Below, piece after piece: positions 11,441 through 22,561 of a DNA stretch of 64,000 bases. Source of the stretch: Poecilobothrus nobilitatus (taxonomy: Eukaryota > Arthropoda > Insecta > Diptera > Dolichopodidae); the NCBI GenBank assembly GCA_947095535.1, contig OX352773.1, positions 262,097,590 to 262,161,589 on the forward strand, in the 5' to 3' direction. Position numbers and translations under genes: made by a program. Positions within the stretch are counted from its first letter, which is position 1; every line of letters starts with the position of its first letter. The notes below the pieces were generated by a model. It saw nothing but the letters and a program-made list of their open reading frames with translations. It was not told the origin of the DNA and made no database searches.

Positions 11441-12702
11441 TTTGTTATTCAGATTTAATCATCCAATTGTGAAATGATTTTCAATAATAGGACAATTTTT
11501 ATTTCCTTTGAAATTGAATTGAATTTTCTTCCTTTTTATCAGGATCTTTAAGAGAAATTAATTTCTATTCGTCCATTTTATATTATATAGAATGGATGGT
11601 ATGGTAGAAAAATTAATTTAAGTGCCAAGGTTCATAGTAATTTATTCTTTATTCATATTGAACAAAAAAAAAACAACACTTCTTAAATCGTTCAATTGAT
11701 AAATAGCCAATTTATTTTTCATGAGAGAAATTTTTGAGATTTTTAGTTAAAAAATTTATTAATATAAAAGTACAAGTACCATAAAAATAAAAATCAATGT
11801 TTTTGATTAACTTTCATAATAAATATTTATATTAACAAAAAAAAAGAAAAAAAAAATTTAAAGGAAAAGTATTAAAACTTTAAGTTGACAAAATTTTCTT
11901 AATAAAATACAAATTAAGTTTCTATTTAAATTATTATAATTAATAATAATTAATTCCATATATGGAGTACAATATTAGGATCCCCGCTGACATTTTTCTG
12001 TATTTTTCAAAGGAAGAATAGCACGGTATCCAAAAGAAGAATATAAGTTGTTTTTTTAACAGCTTTTTCTTAACTTACTATAATGGATTGGATGTTCAAA
12101 TTTAGCAAAAGCATTTCAAATTAACTTCCTGTTGAGATTAGTGAGTTGAAATTTTTGGAAACAGTTCAGTTTCCCGGGGATAACACTTAATTTTAATATT
12201 ATTATATGACAAATTGTACCTGGAGAAGTTAAAAAAAAATTTACAAAATTAAATATTTCTTATAACAGAAACGTTACAGAAATTTTTACAGAAAAAAATA
12301 AAAAATATATTATAAAATTATGGTATTAAATGAATTTGATTAAAAGAGATATAATTTGAAAATGACTGACCCGATTTATATCGTTACCGTTAATATCTTG
12401 TTATACATTGCCTACCAATAAAATTTTCTAAAAAATAATTTAAAATTATAACATTTACGATTTATCTTAAATTGGCATTGAGAACAAGAACTTTTATGGA
12501 AAATAATATTTCGAGCATATGAAAAATTTCTGATTTTTTATACGCTATAATTGAATCTATTATAATTTTTATAATGTCCTTTTTTGAAAATAAAAAAAAA
12601 ATTGATTCATTTTAAATACAGTTGAAAACATTTTAAAAGAATGCATAATATAATGTATATTAAAGTTTAAATTTTGAAGAGATTGGTACTAGGAGAACAT
12701 AC

Positions 12703-12762
12703 CTCCAATAAATTCATGATATTTTTACAATACGGGAGCCTATTTTGCGGCACATCAAATTG
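12703..12762 (-). other. Exon-like 60-bp segment in SLC5 intron 1
   Basis: On the minus strand it is preceded by TTTTTATTGCAG and followed by GGAG|GTATGT, good splice signals. One frame is open for all 20 codons (QFDVPQNRLPYCKNIMNLLE). In the phase needed between SLC5 exons 1 and 2 it would meet a TGA, so it would act as a poison exon or belong to something else. It could equally be a chance pair of splice-like sites. Confidence 0.25.
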
Positions 12763-14812
12763 CTGCAATAAAAATTTACTTTTAAAATTTAAAATATGAA
12801 AGCTTACTGCTTCGTAATACTTTTTAAGGGCATATTTCCAGTATTTGAAGTAATTAAAATATTTTAAATGAAATCATAAATGAATTGTATGAGTATTAGA
12901 TTTGTTTTATTATTATTTTATTATGACTTAAGAATTTCGTTCTGTTTTTATTTGACCTAAATCCATATAAATATCTTAAAGAATGAATATTGTTATTGTT
13001 TTAGATATAAAAATAAAATAATCTTTTGTTTAAATTATCGTTATTGAATATTGAGATCATGGGATCAACTTTTTCAATACCGAAATAACGGTATCGAATT
13101 TTTGTTCCGATATTGCATTCCCTAATTTCATATACCTAGAACTTTAAAAATATTTACAAATATGATTAAATCATATGCAAAACTAAGAGGACAAAAAACA
13201 TACATAATTGAATTGCCACGTGTTATAAGAAAACAATAGTACAGAATTGCCAGCTAGGCCAAAGCAAAAGAATAACAAAAGTATTATACATATATATTAA
13301 TTTAAAATTCAAAACCTAACCAATTTGTTTACAGTTAACCGAAACCTAAATTGGAAGGACATTTCGAAACATTCCATTTGACATAATTGGTCATTTTGCA
13401 AATCGTTGTTTAGCAATAGGACAATTCGCAAAAAAATATTTAACAAAGGAGCTACCTCCGAAATCTTGTTTTTTTTTTAAATTTTTAGATTTTACAAAGA
13501 CAGCTGCTCCCAAACAAACCATAGTATCAGTGTTTAGATATTATAATCTTGCACATTTTGCAACCATATAATATAAATACACACACACGGAGTGTAAATG
13601 ATCAAATATAATCTATGGAACAAAATGTTGGCCAAGATGGCCAACACTTAAATTTCTTATTTTATCTTACCAGATATATTATTAACATTATTAAATGCTT
13701 AGCATTTTTAGAATTAATAATTTAAACTTCCTAGTTAGAACACTAAAACCATGATTTCATGGATCGCCAGATGAATTGTAACACTTACAGTAAATATAAC
13801 ATTTATATTTAATAAGATTTTATTTTAGATCCAATTGTTTGATTGTAAAGTTTGACACCATTCATTGAACCAAATTCCAAACAATTATTTTAATATTTCG
13901 TAGAAATATATAATAAATTTCCACTTTAAAAATAAATTGAGGAAACAACCATTAAAATTAAAACATGCCATTCTAATTAAAAGGAATACGATTTTTTCAT
14001 AAATTAGAACAGTAACATACAATTAGAATATCATATTATCTAAATATTATACCTACCTATATTATACCTATGTAATAAATTATTTCAAGTAATTATCAAT
14101 TTACAATGTATACAAATTAAAACCAAAATAATTAAAAATAATTTTAAAAAAAATAAATTTTTCCCAAAAAATATATTCCCACCATTAGCAAATCTCACAC
14201 TTTTTTATTTCACCCACAATTTTGAATCGTATCTTAAGATACAAAATATTATTCCAATTTATTAAAGTACCTATTCTTATATATACAAGATATACAAAGA
14301 CAATAAAGATTCTCTCATTAATATTGCCCATTAAAAAGTAATAAATTACAAAAAAAATAAAATAGCACGCTCCTTGTTTCAACAGTTCTTTAATTTGATA
14401 GATGATATGAAAACTTTTCCACAGGTAAATAAGTTTATAATAAAAATTTATTATATGTATTAATATTATTTGGTTGCGTCAACACATCCTTTTAAATTTT
14501 TGAAGTATTAGTTGTTCGAAGTTTAAGACAAATACTAAATGGCACCAAACACCTCAAAAATATTTTAAACTTATAAATAATCTATATTATTGACACCTAA
14601 AGAACTTTCAGACCCAATATTTTATTTAAAATCAATTAAAGCCAAAGTTAAAAGTTGAAATTATTTTAATTATGCTTAACAACTCCTTATTAAACAGTTT
14701 GGATAAAGCAAACGTAAAAATAATAAAAATATTTGCAAGAAGTCTATAATATTGTGGTTATGCATTTAATGCAACTGCTGCACATTTTTGTGCATTTATA
14801 ATTATGCACAGA

Positions 14813-14835
14813 TTCAAATTGAGTTTTCAAAAGTA
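14813..14835 (+). repeat. mariner 5' terminal inverted repeat
   Basis: Twenty-three bases starting TTCAAATTGAGTTTTC and ending AAAAGTA, matched by the complement of 16740-16762 with a single mismatch (TTTTC versus TTTCC). Confidence 0.85.
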
Positions 14836-14912
14836 GGGGTCTGTGTAACACACCTCAAACATTGAACGCACCCATATTATGTGTCATTTTGACAGTTGAA
14901 GGTTTGCCATTT

Positions 14913-15280
14913 ATAAAAGTGGAGTCGTATACATTACAACAACGTGTTGATATTATTGAATTATTTTATGAAAACAGTCGTTCTGTAAGAAATGTATTTC
15001 GCAAATTACGCGATGTTTATGGTCGACATAATCGTCCAACTGAGAAGCAAATTGGTAATATTGTGCGGAAATGTCAAGAAACTGGTGCAGTACAAGATCA
15101 AAAAAGACTTCAGTAAGCTCGTGCCGGTCAAGAAAATATTGGTGCTGTGAGTGATAGTGTTACAGCTGACCCCACCTTGTCAATTTCACGACGTTCACAG
15201 CAATTGGGACTTTCTGAGTCAACTGTATGGTGTATTATGCACAAAGATTCAGCGTTGAAGGCCTCCAAAGTTCAATTGCT
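14913..15280 (+). pseudogene. mariner-like transposase, N-terminal DNA-binding part
   Basis: From about 14913 the frame reads VESYTLQQRVDIIELFYENS and onward to KQIGNIVRKCQETGAVQDQK. This is the helix-turn-helix that starts many insect mariner-like transposases (YTLQQRV.I...Y...S), and it would bind the TIR. The usual initiator Met just before ES appears to have become Val (GTG). A TAA at 15114-15116 breaks the frame. Beyond it the same frame continues with the second helix-turn-helix (SISRRSQQLGLSESTVWCIM) up to about 15280. There the similarity stops at a LINE insertion, and it resumes near 15996. Non-functional. Confidence 0.85.
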
Positions 15281-15990
15281 AGGGTTCAAAAAACTGACAA
15301 ACTATGTATTAGTGGCTCTTTAATAATAACCCCTTCTGCGACATTAGACTTCATGCTTAATCTAATACCTTTAGAATATCATAGCAAATTTGCAGCTGCA
15401 AACACAGCTGTAAGATTAAAAGCAACATCCCAGTGGGTCATTAACGAGAAGGTAACTTGAATATCATAAACCAATACAAGTCCACTCCCTTTTTGGTGGA
15501 CTACACGTCCCCAACTTACTTCTTCGAGACATCTCACATGACGAGTATACCAAACAGGGAGAATTGGAACTCGAAAAAAGTGATGACCTTAAAGGAGTAC
15601 AGTTCTACACGTATGGTTCAAAAAAGAACAGTAATGTAGGATGCGGGGTCTTCTCAGAAAATTTGAATATGTCATAATTTCCGACTACCAGACCATTGTA
15701 GCGTCTTCCAAGCGGAAATTATGGCAATCCAAGAAGCCTTTACTCTGCTGAATAGCAGCGTTTTAACTGTAAAGCAAGTATGCATTCTGTCAGATAGTCA
15801 GGCGGCGTTAAAATCTTTGTAATCAAAATATACAACCTCGAAAACTGTAATAAATTGCCGAAGACCTCTTAACGAGATGACCAGGCAGTTTAACATTCAG
15901 TTTTGCTGGGTACCAGGTCATCGAGGTATTCCGTGCAATATCACTTAAAAGGGCAGATATTGGAATGACAATGGGTATATACACAAGTAT
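15281..15990 (+). mobile_element. LINE fragment (post-RT and RNase H region) nested in the mariner
   Basis: Inserted inside the transposase frame. 15281-15450 reads LCISGSLIITPSATLDFMLN and the following AANTAVRLKATSQW, which resembles the segment after the reverse transcriptase in RNase H-bearing non-LTR elements (ITGA.RTTPTAAL...L.L.PL). 15580-15930 gives an RNase H relic spread over several frames: QFYTYGSKKNSNVGCGVFSE (the first Asp of the usual YTDGS is Tyr here), AEIMAIQEAFTLLNSS, VCILSDSQAALKSL, and WVPGHRGIP near the end. Stops and frameshifts make it dead. It lacks both the RT core and a polyA end, so it looks like an internal fragment. The clade (I, R1 or LOA type) is undecided. Confidence 0.8.
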
Positions 15991-16643
15991 TGCTGCCACA
16001 AGATCATTCCATGCGTCGGTACTTTGCCAAATGGATACTGGAACAAAACGACGATTTTAAAAAAAAAATCATCTTTTCGGACGAAGCACATTTCAAGATC
16101 GGTGGCTACGTTAATAAACAAAACTGCCGTATTTGGGGAGAGGAAAATCGCGTGATCCAAGAGAAGCCAACGCATCCACAAAGAGTCACTGTGTGGTGTG
16201 CATTGTGGTCCGGTGGTGTGATTAGTCCGTACTTTTTCGAAAATGATGCTGGAAGAGCCGTAACCGTTAACGGTAGATATCACGACATGATCACAACTAT
16301 TTTATGGCCAAAACTGGAAAATATTGATACTGAGGACATGTGGTTTCAACAAGATGGGGCTGTAACGTATCATACAGCCAGAGAAACACTGCAATTACTG
16401 CATATAAAGTTTCCAGACCGTGTTATTCCCAGATTCGGTGTCGTTAATTGGCCTTCAGGATCCTGCGATTTGACACCGTTAGACTTCTTTCTCTGTGGCT
16501 ATGTGAAAGGACAGGTTTACAAGAATAATCCTCAAAACGTTGAAGCATTGAAAACAGAAATTATTCCAGTTATTGGTGAGATAGAGCCGCAACTATGCCA
16601 GCATGTGACCGAAAATTTTGATAAGTATCTCTACAATACCTGA
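15991..16643 (+). pseudogene. mariner-like transposase, catalytic C-terminal part
   Basis: An intact frame of about 217 codons ending in TGA at 16641-16643. The catalytic DDE/D triad is visible: FSDEAHF (first Asp), WFQQDGA (second Asp) and SCDLTPLDFF (third Asp). The second and third Asp are separated by about 37 residues, which would place it among DD37D-type mariners if the first Asp of CDLTPLD is the catalytic one. FFLCGYVKGQVY and the C-terminal helix VTENFDKYLYNT follow. The N-terminal half is cut off by the LINE insertion, so no full transposase can be made, although this half is well preserved. Confidence 0.88.
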
Positions 16644-16739
16644 TTTTAATGAAAATTTGAATCAAGTACTGTAGAGACGCAAGAGGTGGTCACAAGAACT
16701 TTTCCAGTTTCAATTCAAATTCTATGTCTTTCAATTATG

Positions 16740-16762
16740 TACTTTTGGAAACTCAATTTGAA
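16740..16762 (-). repeat. mariner 3' terminal inverted repeat
   Basis: Inverse copy of 14813-14835 about 100 bases past the transposase stop codon, which is the expected spacing for a mariner. Confidence 0.85.
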
Positions 16763-17418
16763 AGTCCCTTTAGTTGCTGAAGAAGAGCATTTGATAATTA
16801 TATATCCTATCTAATTATATATGCGAGAACATTTTTAAATGCTCCACATATTACTCCATTGAACTTAAACTCCTAAAATGTTTTTATATCATAATTTTTA
16901 TGATGATGTTATAACAAAAATTTTATTTCATTTAATTTATTTATGGCGCGAAATATATATTAATTTATTTATTTTGCGAAATATAATATGCTGCAGATAA
17001 AATATAATACACAAGCAGTTTTAATTCACACCACCTTTATTTTTTTCATTTTATTTGAATAAAAAAAAATCGTAACAAAAATTATAAAAATAAATTGAAA
17101 TTCATTTTTGTTTTTTATTTTTTATTTTTTCCTTCAAAACATGAAACGTAGTTTTTAGTTTAACTTTACAAAGGTAAAACAGTGACGTCATATATATTAT
17201 CAAATGTTTAAAGATTACCAATTAATAATAACAAAAATCTTGGATTTAAATGTTAAAGTTGAACAAGATTTGTGTTGCTCAAAGTAGGTATTAATTAAAG
17301 TTAATTTCAAAAAAAAATAATTCATTAAATTAATTAAAACTTCAATAAGTCGTCTTTTTCTCAGATAGATTTATTAAAATTCACGAGAATTTAAATCAAA
17401 TAAATTTCAAATTAAAAA

Positions 17419-17572
17419 TTTTTGTCCTTCCATGCACTGTACGTGTCTCTTTATGTCACTGTATATGTCTCTTAATTTATCAATATGGGGATTGAATTAA
17501 GTCGCTAAAATTACTTTTGACTCTAAAAATCTTGAACTCGAACCCCGGTCAGGTCATTTTCAAATTAATAAA
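17419..17572 (+). mobile_element. tRNA-derived SINE family 2, copy 1
   Basis: About 150 bp with TTTTGTCCTTCCATGCACTG, TTTATGTCACTGTATATGTC, GGATTGAATTAAGTCGC, then CTTGAACTCGAACCCCGGTC plus AGGTCAT. Nearly identical to 19332-19478. The CCCCGGTCAGGTCAT end is shared with the composite SINE head, so both descend from the same tRNA-like ancestor. Confidence 0.65.
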
Positions 17573-19331
17573 ATAACTATATGAATGAATTAATTAAGTG
17601 GTTGACTCACATGAAAAGGTTTCATAAAATAAAATCCAGTTTTGTTATTCAAAAAATAAATATTAAATGAAAAAAAAAAATCTAAAACAAAAAAAATATT
17701 GAAAAAAAATGTCAAATAGCAAAAAATGAGGCAAAAAATCATCTTGAAAAGGAGAATAGTTATATCTTGAAAAGAAAAATATTAAAGAAAATTTTATTCA
17801 TTTTTAAAATATACTAATTATATACTACATACTACATATTATATACTACATATTATTATGAGTATATAATTATAGTAATTAATTACCCATCAGTACAAAA
17901 TAAATAAATTAAATATATATATGTATATTGAAAAAGTAATGATACATATTATCCATAACATTAAATTAATTTAAACTTTTAGTTTTTTTAATTTTCATAA
18001 AAATCGCTATTTATGAGTACAGTATCTAGTATATATATATAATAATATATTAAAATTATAGCGACAAGATTTAATTAAAAGCCTAATTTATAAATAATAC
18101 ACATCTTTAGATATATTCGAACTAATTACATTTTAAACTTGAATCTTTATAATTAGTTATAATTTTTTTTTTTCTATATATTACCGTGGAAAACTTTTAA
18201 TGAAATTAAAAAAAAAAAAAAACGTAAAGTAAAGTTCTGATCTAGGAAATTTAAGATTTTTTTTTTTTTTGCTAAAATATCCTAATTATAAAATGTTTGA
18301 GTTTGTTCATAATATGTTCAAAAAAAAATTTGTTCCATTTCCTGCCTTAAAACTTGCTCTTGCTGTATTTTTCTGTATTTATTGCGTAGGAAAAAAATTA
18401 ATTAAAAAGTTTGGGTCAAACAATAGAAAACTTCATCTTGAGCAAATAATATGTAAAATGAATAAAACAACAAATGCAAACATGAAAACAGAAAAGAAGA
18501 ATCAAAGTATTAGAAGTACAATAAAGAAGCGGAACAAATAATTCTGTAATAACATTACAAAGCTCTGAAGATATTTTTCCAAAAACAAAATATACTAAAA
18601 AAGATTCTTACAGATTTTTTTTAGAATTTATATTTTTTAATAATATGTGTATCGTAAATTTTCACATATGCACATAAATTTGTTTTGTTTTTAAGACAAA
18701 TTAAAGAAAACCTAAGGTATAAAAAAAGAAATTAAAATCTTTGACTAACAAAAAGCACATTTTATTTTTTCTTCAATTGTAAAATGAAAATTTATTTTCT
18801 TATACTATTCTCTTACGCTATACAGAATAATAGTCATGGAAAAATAAAATAACTGTATGGATAGTTTCACTTTTTTCTTGATTTAATCCTTGGATAAAAG
18901 AAGTAGAAAAAAAGGTTTTTTATTATTACCATACAAACGTAAGAACAATAATAAGTTTATCTATCCTGATTATATAAAGGATTCTATAGGTACAGTTCTA
19001 CTAGAACAATCTCTCTAGAAACAAATCAGAAAATTTAAAATTTTTTATTTTTGAAAAATAAATAAATACAGAAATCGGTAAACGCAATCTAAAATTTGAC
19101 AAAATAAAAAATAAAATACTGATTGTTCATTAGTGGAATTGTTGAAGTGAAATCATCGGTCAATTACAATATAAAATAACGTGCTTTATATAACAAGATA
19201 TATTTACATTTATATATAACAAGATTTATTTACATTAAAAAAATATAGCTAATAATCTATGCTTTTTAATTAATTTTTACTTTTTTAAAGATTCTTGATA
19301 ACTCTTCTAATAATACCTTAGCAACATTTTT

Positions 19332-19478
19332 TGTCCTTCTATGCACTGTATGTGTCTCTTTATGTCACTGTATGTGTCGCTCAATTTATCAATATGAGGA
19401 TTGAATTAAGTCGCTTAAATAACTTTTGATTCTAAAAGTCTTGAATTCGAATCCCCGGTCAGGTCATATTCAAATTAA
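19332..19478 (+). mobile_element. tRNA-derived SINE family 2, copy 2, with target duplication
   Basis: Same element as 17419-17572. It is flanked by a perfect 13-base direct repeat, TAGCAACATTTTT, at 19319-19331 and 19479-19491. This is the target-site duplication expected of target-primed retroposition and it fixes the element's ends. Confidence 0.75.
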
Positions 19479-20199
19479 TAGCAACATTTTTAAGAAAACA
19501 AAAAAATTTTGAGAAAGAGTTGTAAAATATCACATTTACTAACCCATTTATTATTAATCAACTATTCGCCAGAATTTTCAGAATCATTAAATCAAAAAGA
19601 AGGACAGACAATATGAAAATAATTGAAATTTAATAAAAACAATTTAATTCATGTAATATTCTCTCCTCCGCTATTTAAGATTGATTAGAAAAGAAATTTT
19701 TTTTTTATTTTTCTTTAAAGTAAATAAAAAAACACAAGTCGTGACTTCCTTGTTTTTAAATACATACTTATAGGCGCTCAAACAGATTCGTATTAAAAAT
19801 ATAATAACTCGAATTCTGTAAGAAAAAAAATAAATTTTCGAGAAATTTAATTTATTAAACAGAAAAAATTTGTATATAATATATTCTAAAAACAAAAAAA
19901 AAAAAAATTAACTTGAAATATCACTTAATTTGATTTACTTTTAACAAATTTCTTTTTATAAAATTTTAACTACATTTTTAAAATTCATATTGACATTACA
20001 AAGTAAAAATACAATTAATTAAAATAATAAATCGTTAATTTCTTCAGAAATTGTAATTAAGAATTGAGTTGTTTTATTGTAACTGAACCAAATTTACACT
20101 ATTCGAATAAAAATACATTAAAAATGACAGCCTAATAAATTAAAGTTTGCCAAATTGAAAGTATAAAAGTAGTTTTTTTTTTTTTATTTTATTTTTGCT

Positions 20200-20360
20200 T
20201 TACATTCCTATAAGAAATACTGAGCATCCACTAATCATTCGCATTTGACTGAACTTCAGTTTATGTGTCATTACCGTTAATTATTAAGATATAGCTTTTG
20301 TACAAAACTATAAAAAGCAAAAAAATTTTATTTATGCGCCATCTATTATCTTATACAAGA
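20200..20360 (+). repeat. Dispersed repeat, copy 1
   Basis: Landmarks ATTCCTATAAG, ATTAAGATATAGC, TTTTATTTATGCGCCATCTA and TTATC..ACAAGAATTA recur inverted at about 26300-26500. No coding potential; family unknown. Confidence 0.55.
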
Positions 20361-21167
20361 ATTATTTTTTTTTTTTTATTATTATATTATTATATATTAA
20401 GATATATGATATTATATACTTATTTTTTATTTAATTACTTATTATAAGAAAACTCTATATTAGTTTTTTTTAATCTATATGATCCAACCTCTGTTTGAAT
20501 CAAAGACTTTTCGAATGAAAAACTGGTGAGTTAGAAAAATACTAACTTAATATAAAAATTGTAAAAGTCATGGGAAATTGCTTAAAATTGCTGGGATATA
20601 GCAAATATTTTTATATGGTTTTAAAGCTAAATTTTTCTTTGATGACAATACTTTGAAATTTTATATAAAACGGACAACCAACACAACAAAATATTAAAAG
20701 AAATTTTTTGAGAAAAAATTAAGCATGCGTATATGTAAAATGTAATATGATAAGTACAAATTATGTAAATAAATTAAATACATTAGTAGCAACTCTTAAA
20801 ACATCATTAGTATTACATAAAATTAAAACTGAAAGATAATAAATAAATTTTCTTGTAATTAAGTTATTTAATAATAAAAAAAAAATATATTCTAAAATAA
20901 TTTATTAAATTAAAATATTTTATCTTAAGTCTAAATAATGTATAAAAATTCAAAAATTTCAAGATCAAAATTTGAAAAATTTATTTTTCTTCTCTTATTT
21001 TTTTATAGGACTTCAATGTTATTTGGTCAAAACGTTAAAAAAAAAAAAGATATTTTATATTTTTTGGTACAAATCCTTCTGAGCAGACTTTCCACATATT
21101 AACTCACTTTCAAAGAATATTACTTTAATGCTTTTAAAACTTATATACAACTAGTAGTATTGATACG

Positions 21168-21340
21168 ATTTTTTTTTTTGCGAGGGTAGGTGGGAATCAT
21201 CGAAAAACACTATTGAGGCGTAAAAACAAGCACGAGTCCTCTATGCGTGTGTAGGACTTTAATCCACTAAACACCACCTCCCTTTTTTAACCGAACAATA
21301 GGTTATACGACCTTTAGCACTCATGTACTGTCTGGTCAGA
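21168..21340 (-). mobile_element. LINE/SINE 3' tail with stem-loop, minus strand
   Basis: On plus, a T-run then GCGAGGGTAGGTGGGAATCA at the left and CACCACCTCCCTTTTTTAA at the right. The complement gives GGGAGGTGGTGTTTAGTGGA ... GATTCCCACCTACCCTCGC plus an A-run, the shared 3' tail of the LINE and composite SINE families. Confidence 0.55.
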
Positions 21341-22344
21341 GGAAGTTTAGTTATGGAATGAAAATTGATTTCAAATTAGCAGGCATGGAATTAGACGGTT
21401 GAGACGAATTCTAAAACAAAATTTTCTTTAAAAATTAAAGAAATTTATTAGAAGATTTAAAGATTTTTTGTTCTAAAAACAAATCCCAGCTTCAAAATTG
21501 ATAAAGTTAAAAAGTAAGAATACTGAGTTATGAAGCTCTATTATTGCAAAAAAAAAATATTTCCGCAAACATGGCAGAGCAAAAGGAAAAAAAACTTTTT
21601 AGCTAAGAGGTTCTTAATAATTTTTTTTTTTTGTTAAAGTTATTTAAAGAAAAGTTAATTTATTTAACAAGAAACGAAATTATTTTGTACATACATCTTG
21701 ATTGTTTATTCAGTTAAAAAAATATCAGAATATTATCCTGTTTGTTTCAAGATTTATTTTAGGATTATATTTTGATGAAAAATAAAGCCAATGATCAAAA
21801 TTTTCAATGTTATTATGATTTGAAAAATTTATTTAAACCGAAAATAGAAAAACAAAAAAGGCCATGATTTTTATTTTGAAGAATAAAATCAAGAAAGGAT
21901 ATAAATAATTTGAAAGGACGAATAATATCGAAAGTTCATATAGTGTCAACAATTTTTTTTTTTTTTCGTTTTTTTCATTTTATTACTAAATTTGATGTTT
22001 TCATTTATTTTAAAGTATTTTAAGGAAAATTTAAAATGTTTTGAATATTATTGAATGTCATAAATATTCATAAAAAAGAAAAAAAAGTATTTTTAGCTTT
22101 TGAAATTTATATACGTGTACTCTAATAATAATAATACGTCATAAAATTGAATTTATAGTTTCCTGTTGTTTTTTAAAACTATAATAAATTAAATTGATTT
22201 CTATTTAAATTTATCTACGTATGGTACGACTTCTAAAATAAAATAATTAAACAATTAATCACTTTAGTTTCAAGTTACACTTTCGATACATCTCTTCTAT
22301 AAAATTAAATATTATGCACAAAAGAGTATCTAATCTTATTATAC

Positions 22345-22561
22345 TCGTATACTCAAAATGCGATATATAATAATAAAAGAGAATCTTTAGCATTCTTTAA
22401 TCTGGCTAAGGCATTTAATTCCAATGATAGAATAATATTATTAAAAATCTTATGTCTAATTGAAATAATAGGTAAAAAATACGATTGGTTTGTCAATTAT
22501 CTCAAGGATATAGAAGACAATATGTACAGTGCGATATATCAGATATCAAATACAATACCAA
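22345..22561 (+). pseudogene. LINE reverse transcriptase relic, 5' fragment
   Basis: The frame around 22370-22560 reads ESLAFFNLAKAFNSNDRIIL, then LIEIIGKKYDWFVNYLKDIE. This is the palm motif of non-LTR reverse transcriptases (FFDL.KAFD.VDH..LL...G......W...YL..R). The second residue of the catalytic pair is altered (AFN for AFD). The frame runs directly into a family R element at 22562 and resumes at 24341. Non-functional. Confidence 0.8.

Larger units (their letters stand above)
14813..16762 (+). mobile_element. mariner-like DNA transposon (defective, with nested LINE fragment)
   Basis: Terminal inverted repeats of 23 bp with one mismatch bound the element: 14813-14835 (starts TTCAAATTGAGTTTTC) and 16740-16762 (its complement, ending CAATTTGAA). 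Between them is a broken transposase gene of the IS630/Tc1/mariner superfamily. The total is 1950 bp, but about 700 bp are a foreign LINE fragment, so the original was about 1.25 kb, normal for mariner. A clear TA target duplication is not visible next to the TIRs, so the ends may have decayed. The element lies in intron 1 of the SLC5 gene, opposite to the gene's direction. Confidence 0.85.

Noticed and set aside
15945..16283. 112-codon minus-strand frame
   Set aside because: Antisense to the mariner transposase catalytic domain, which shows the true DDE motifs on plus.
18269..18541. 90-codon Lys/Asn-rich plus-strand frame
   Set aside because: No recognisable domain; the composition is what random A+T-rich DNA gives, and there are no splice or start signals to support it.
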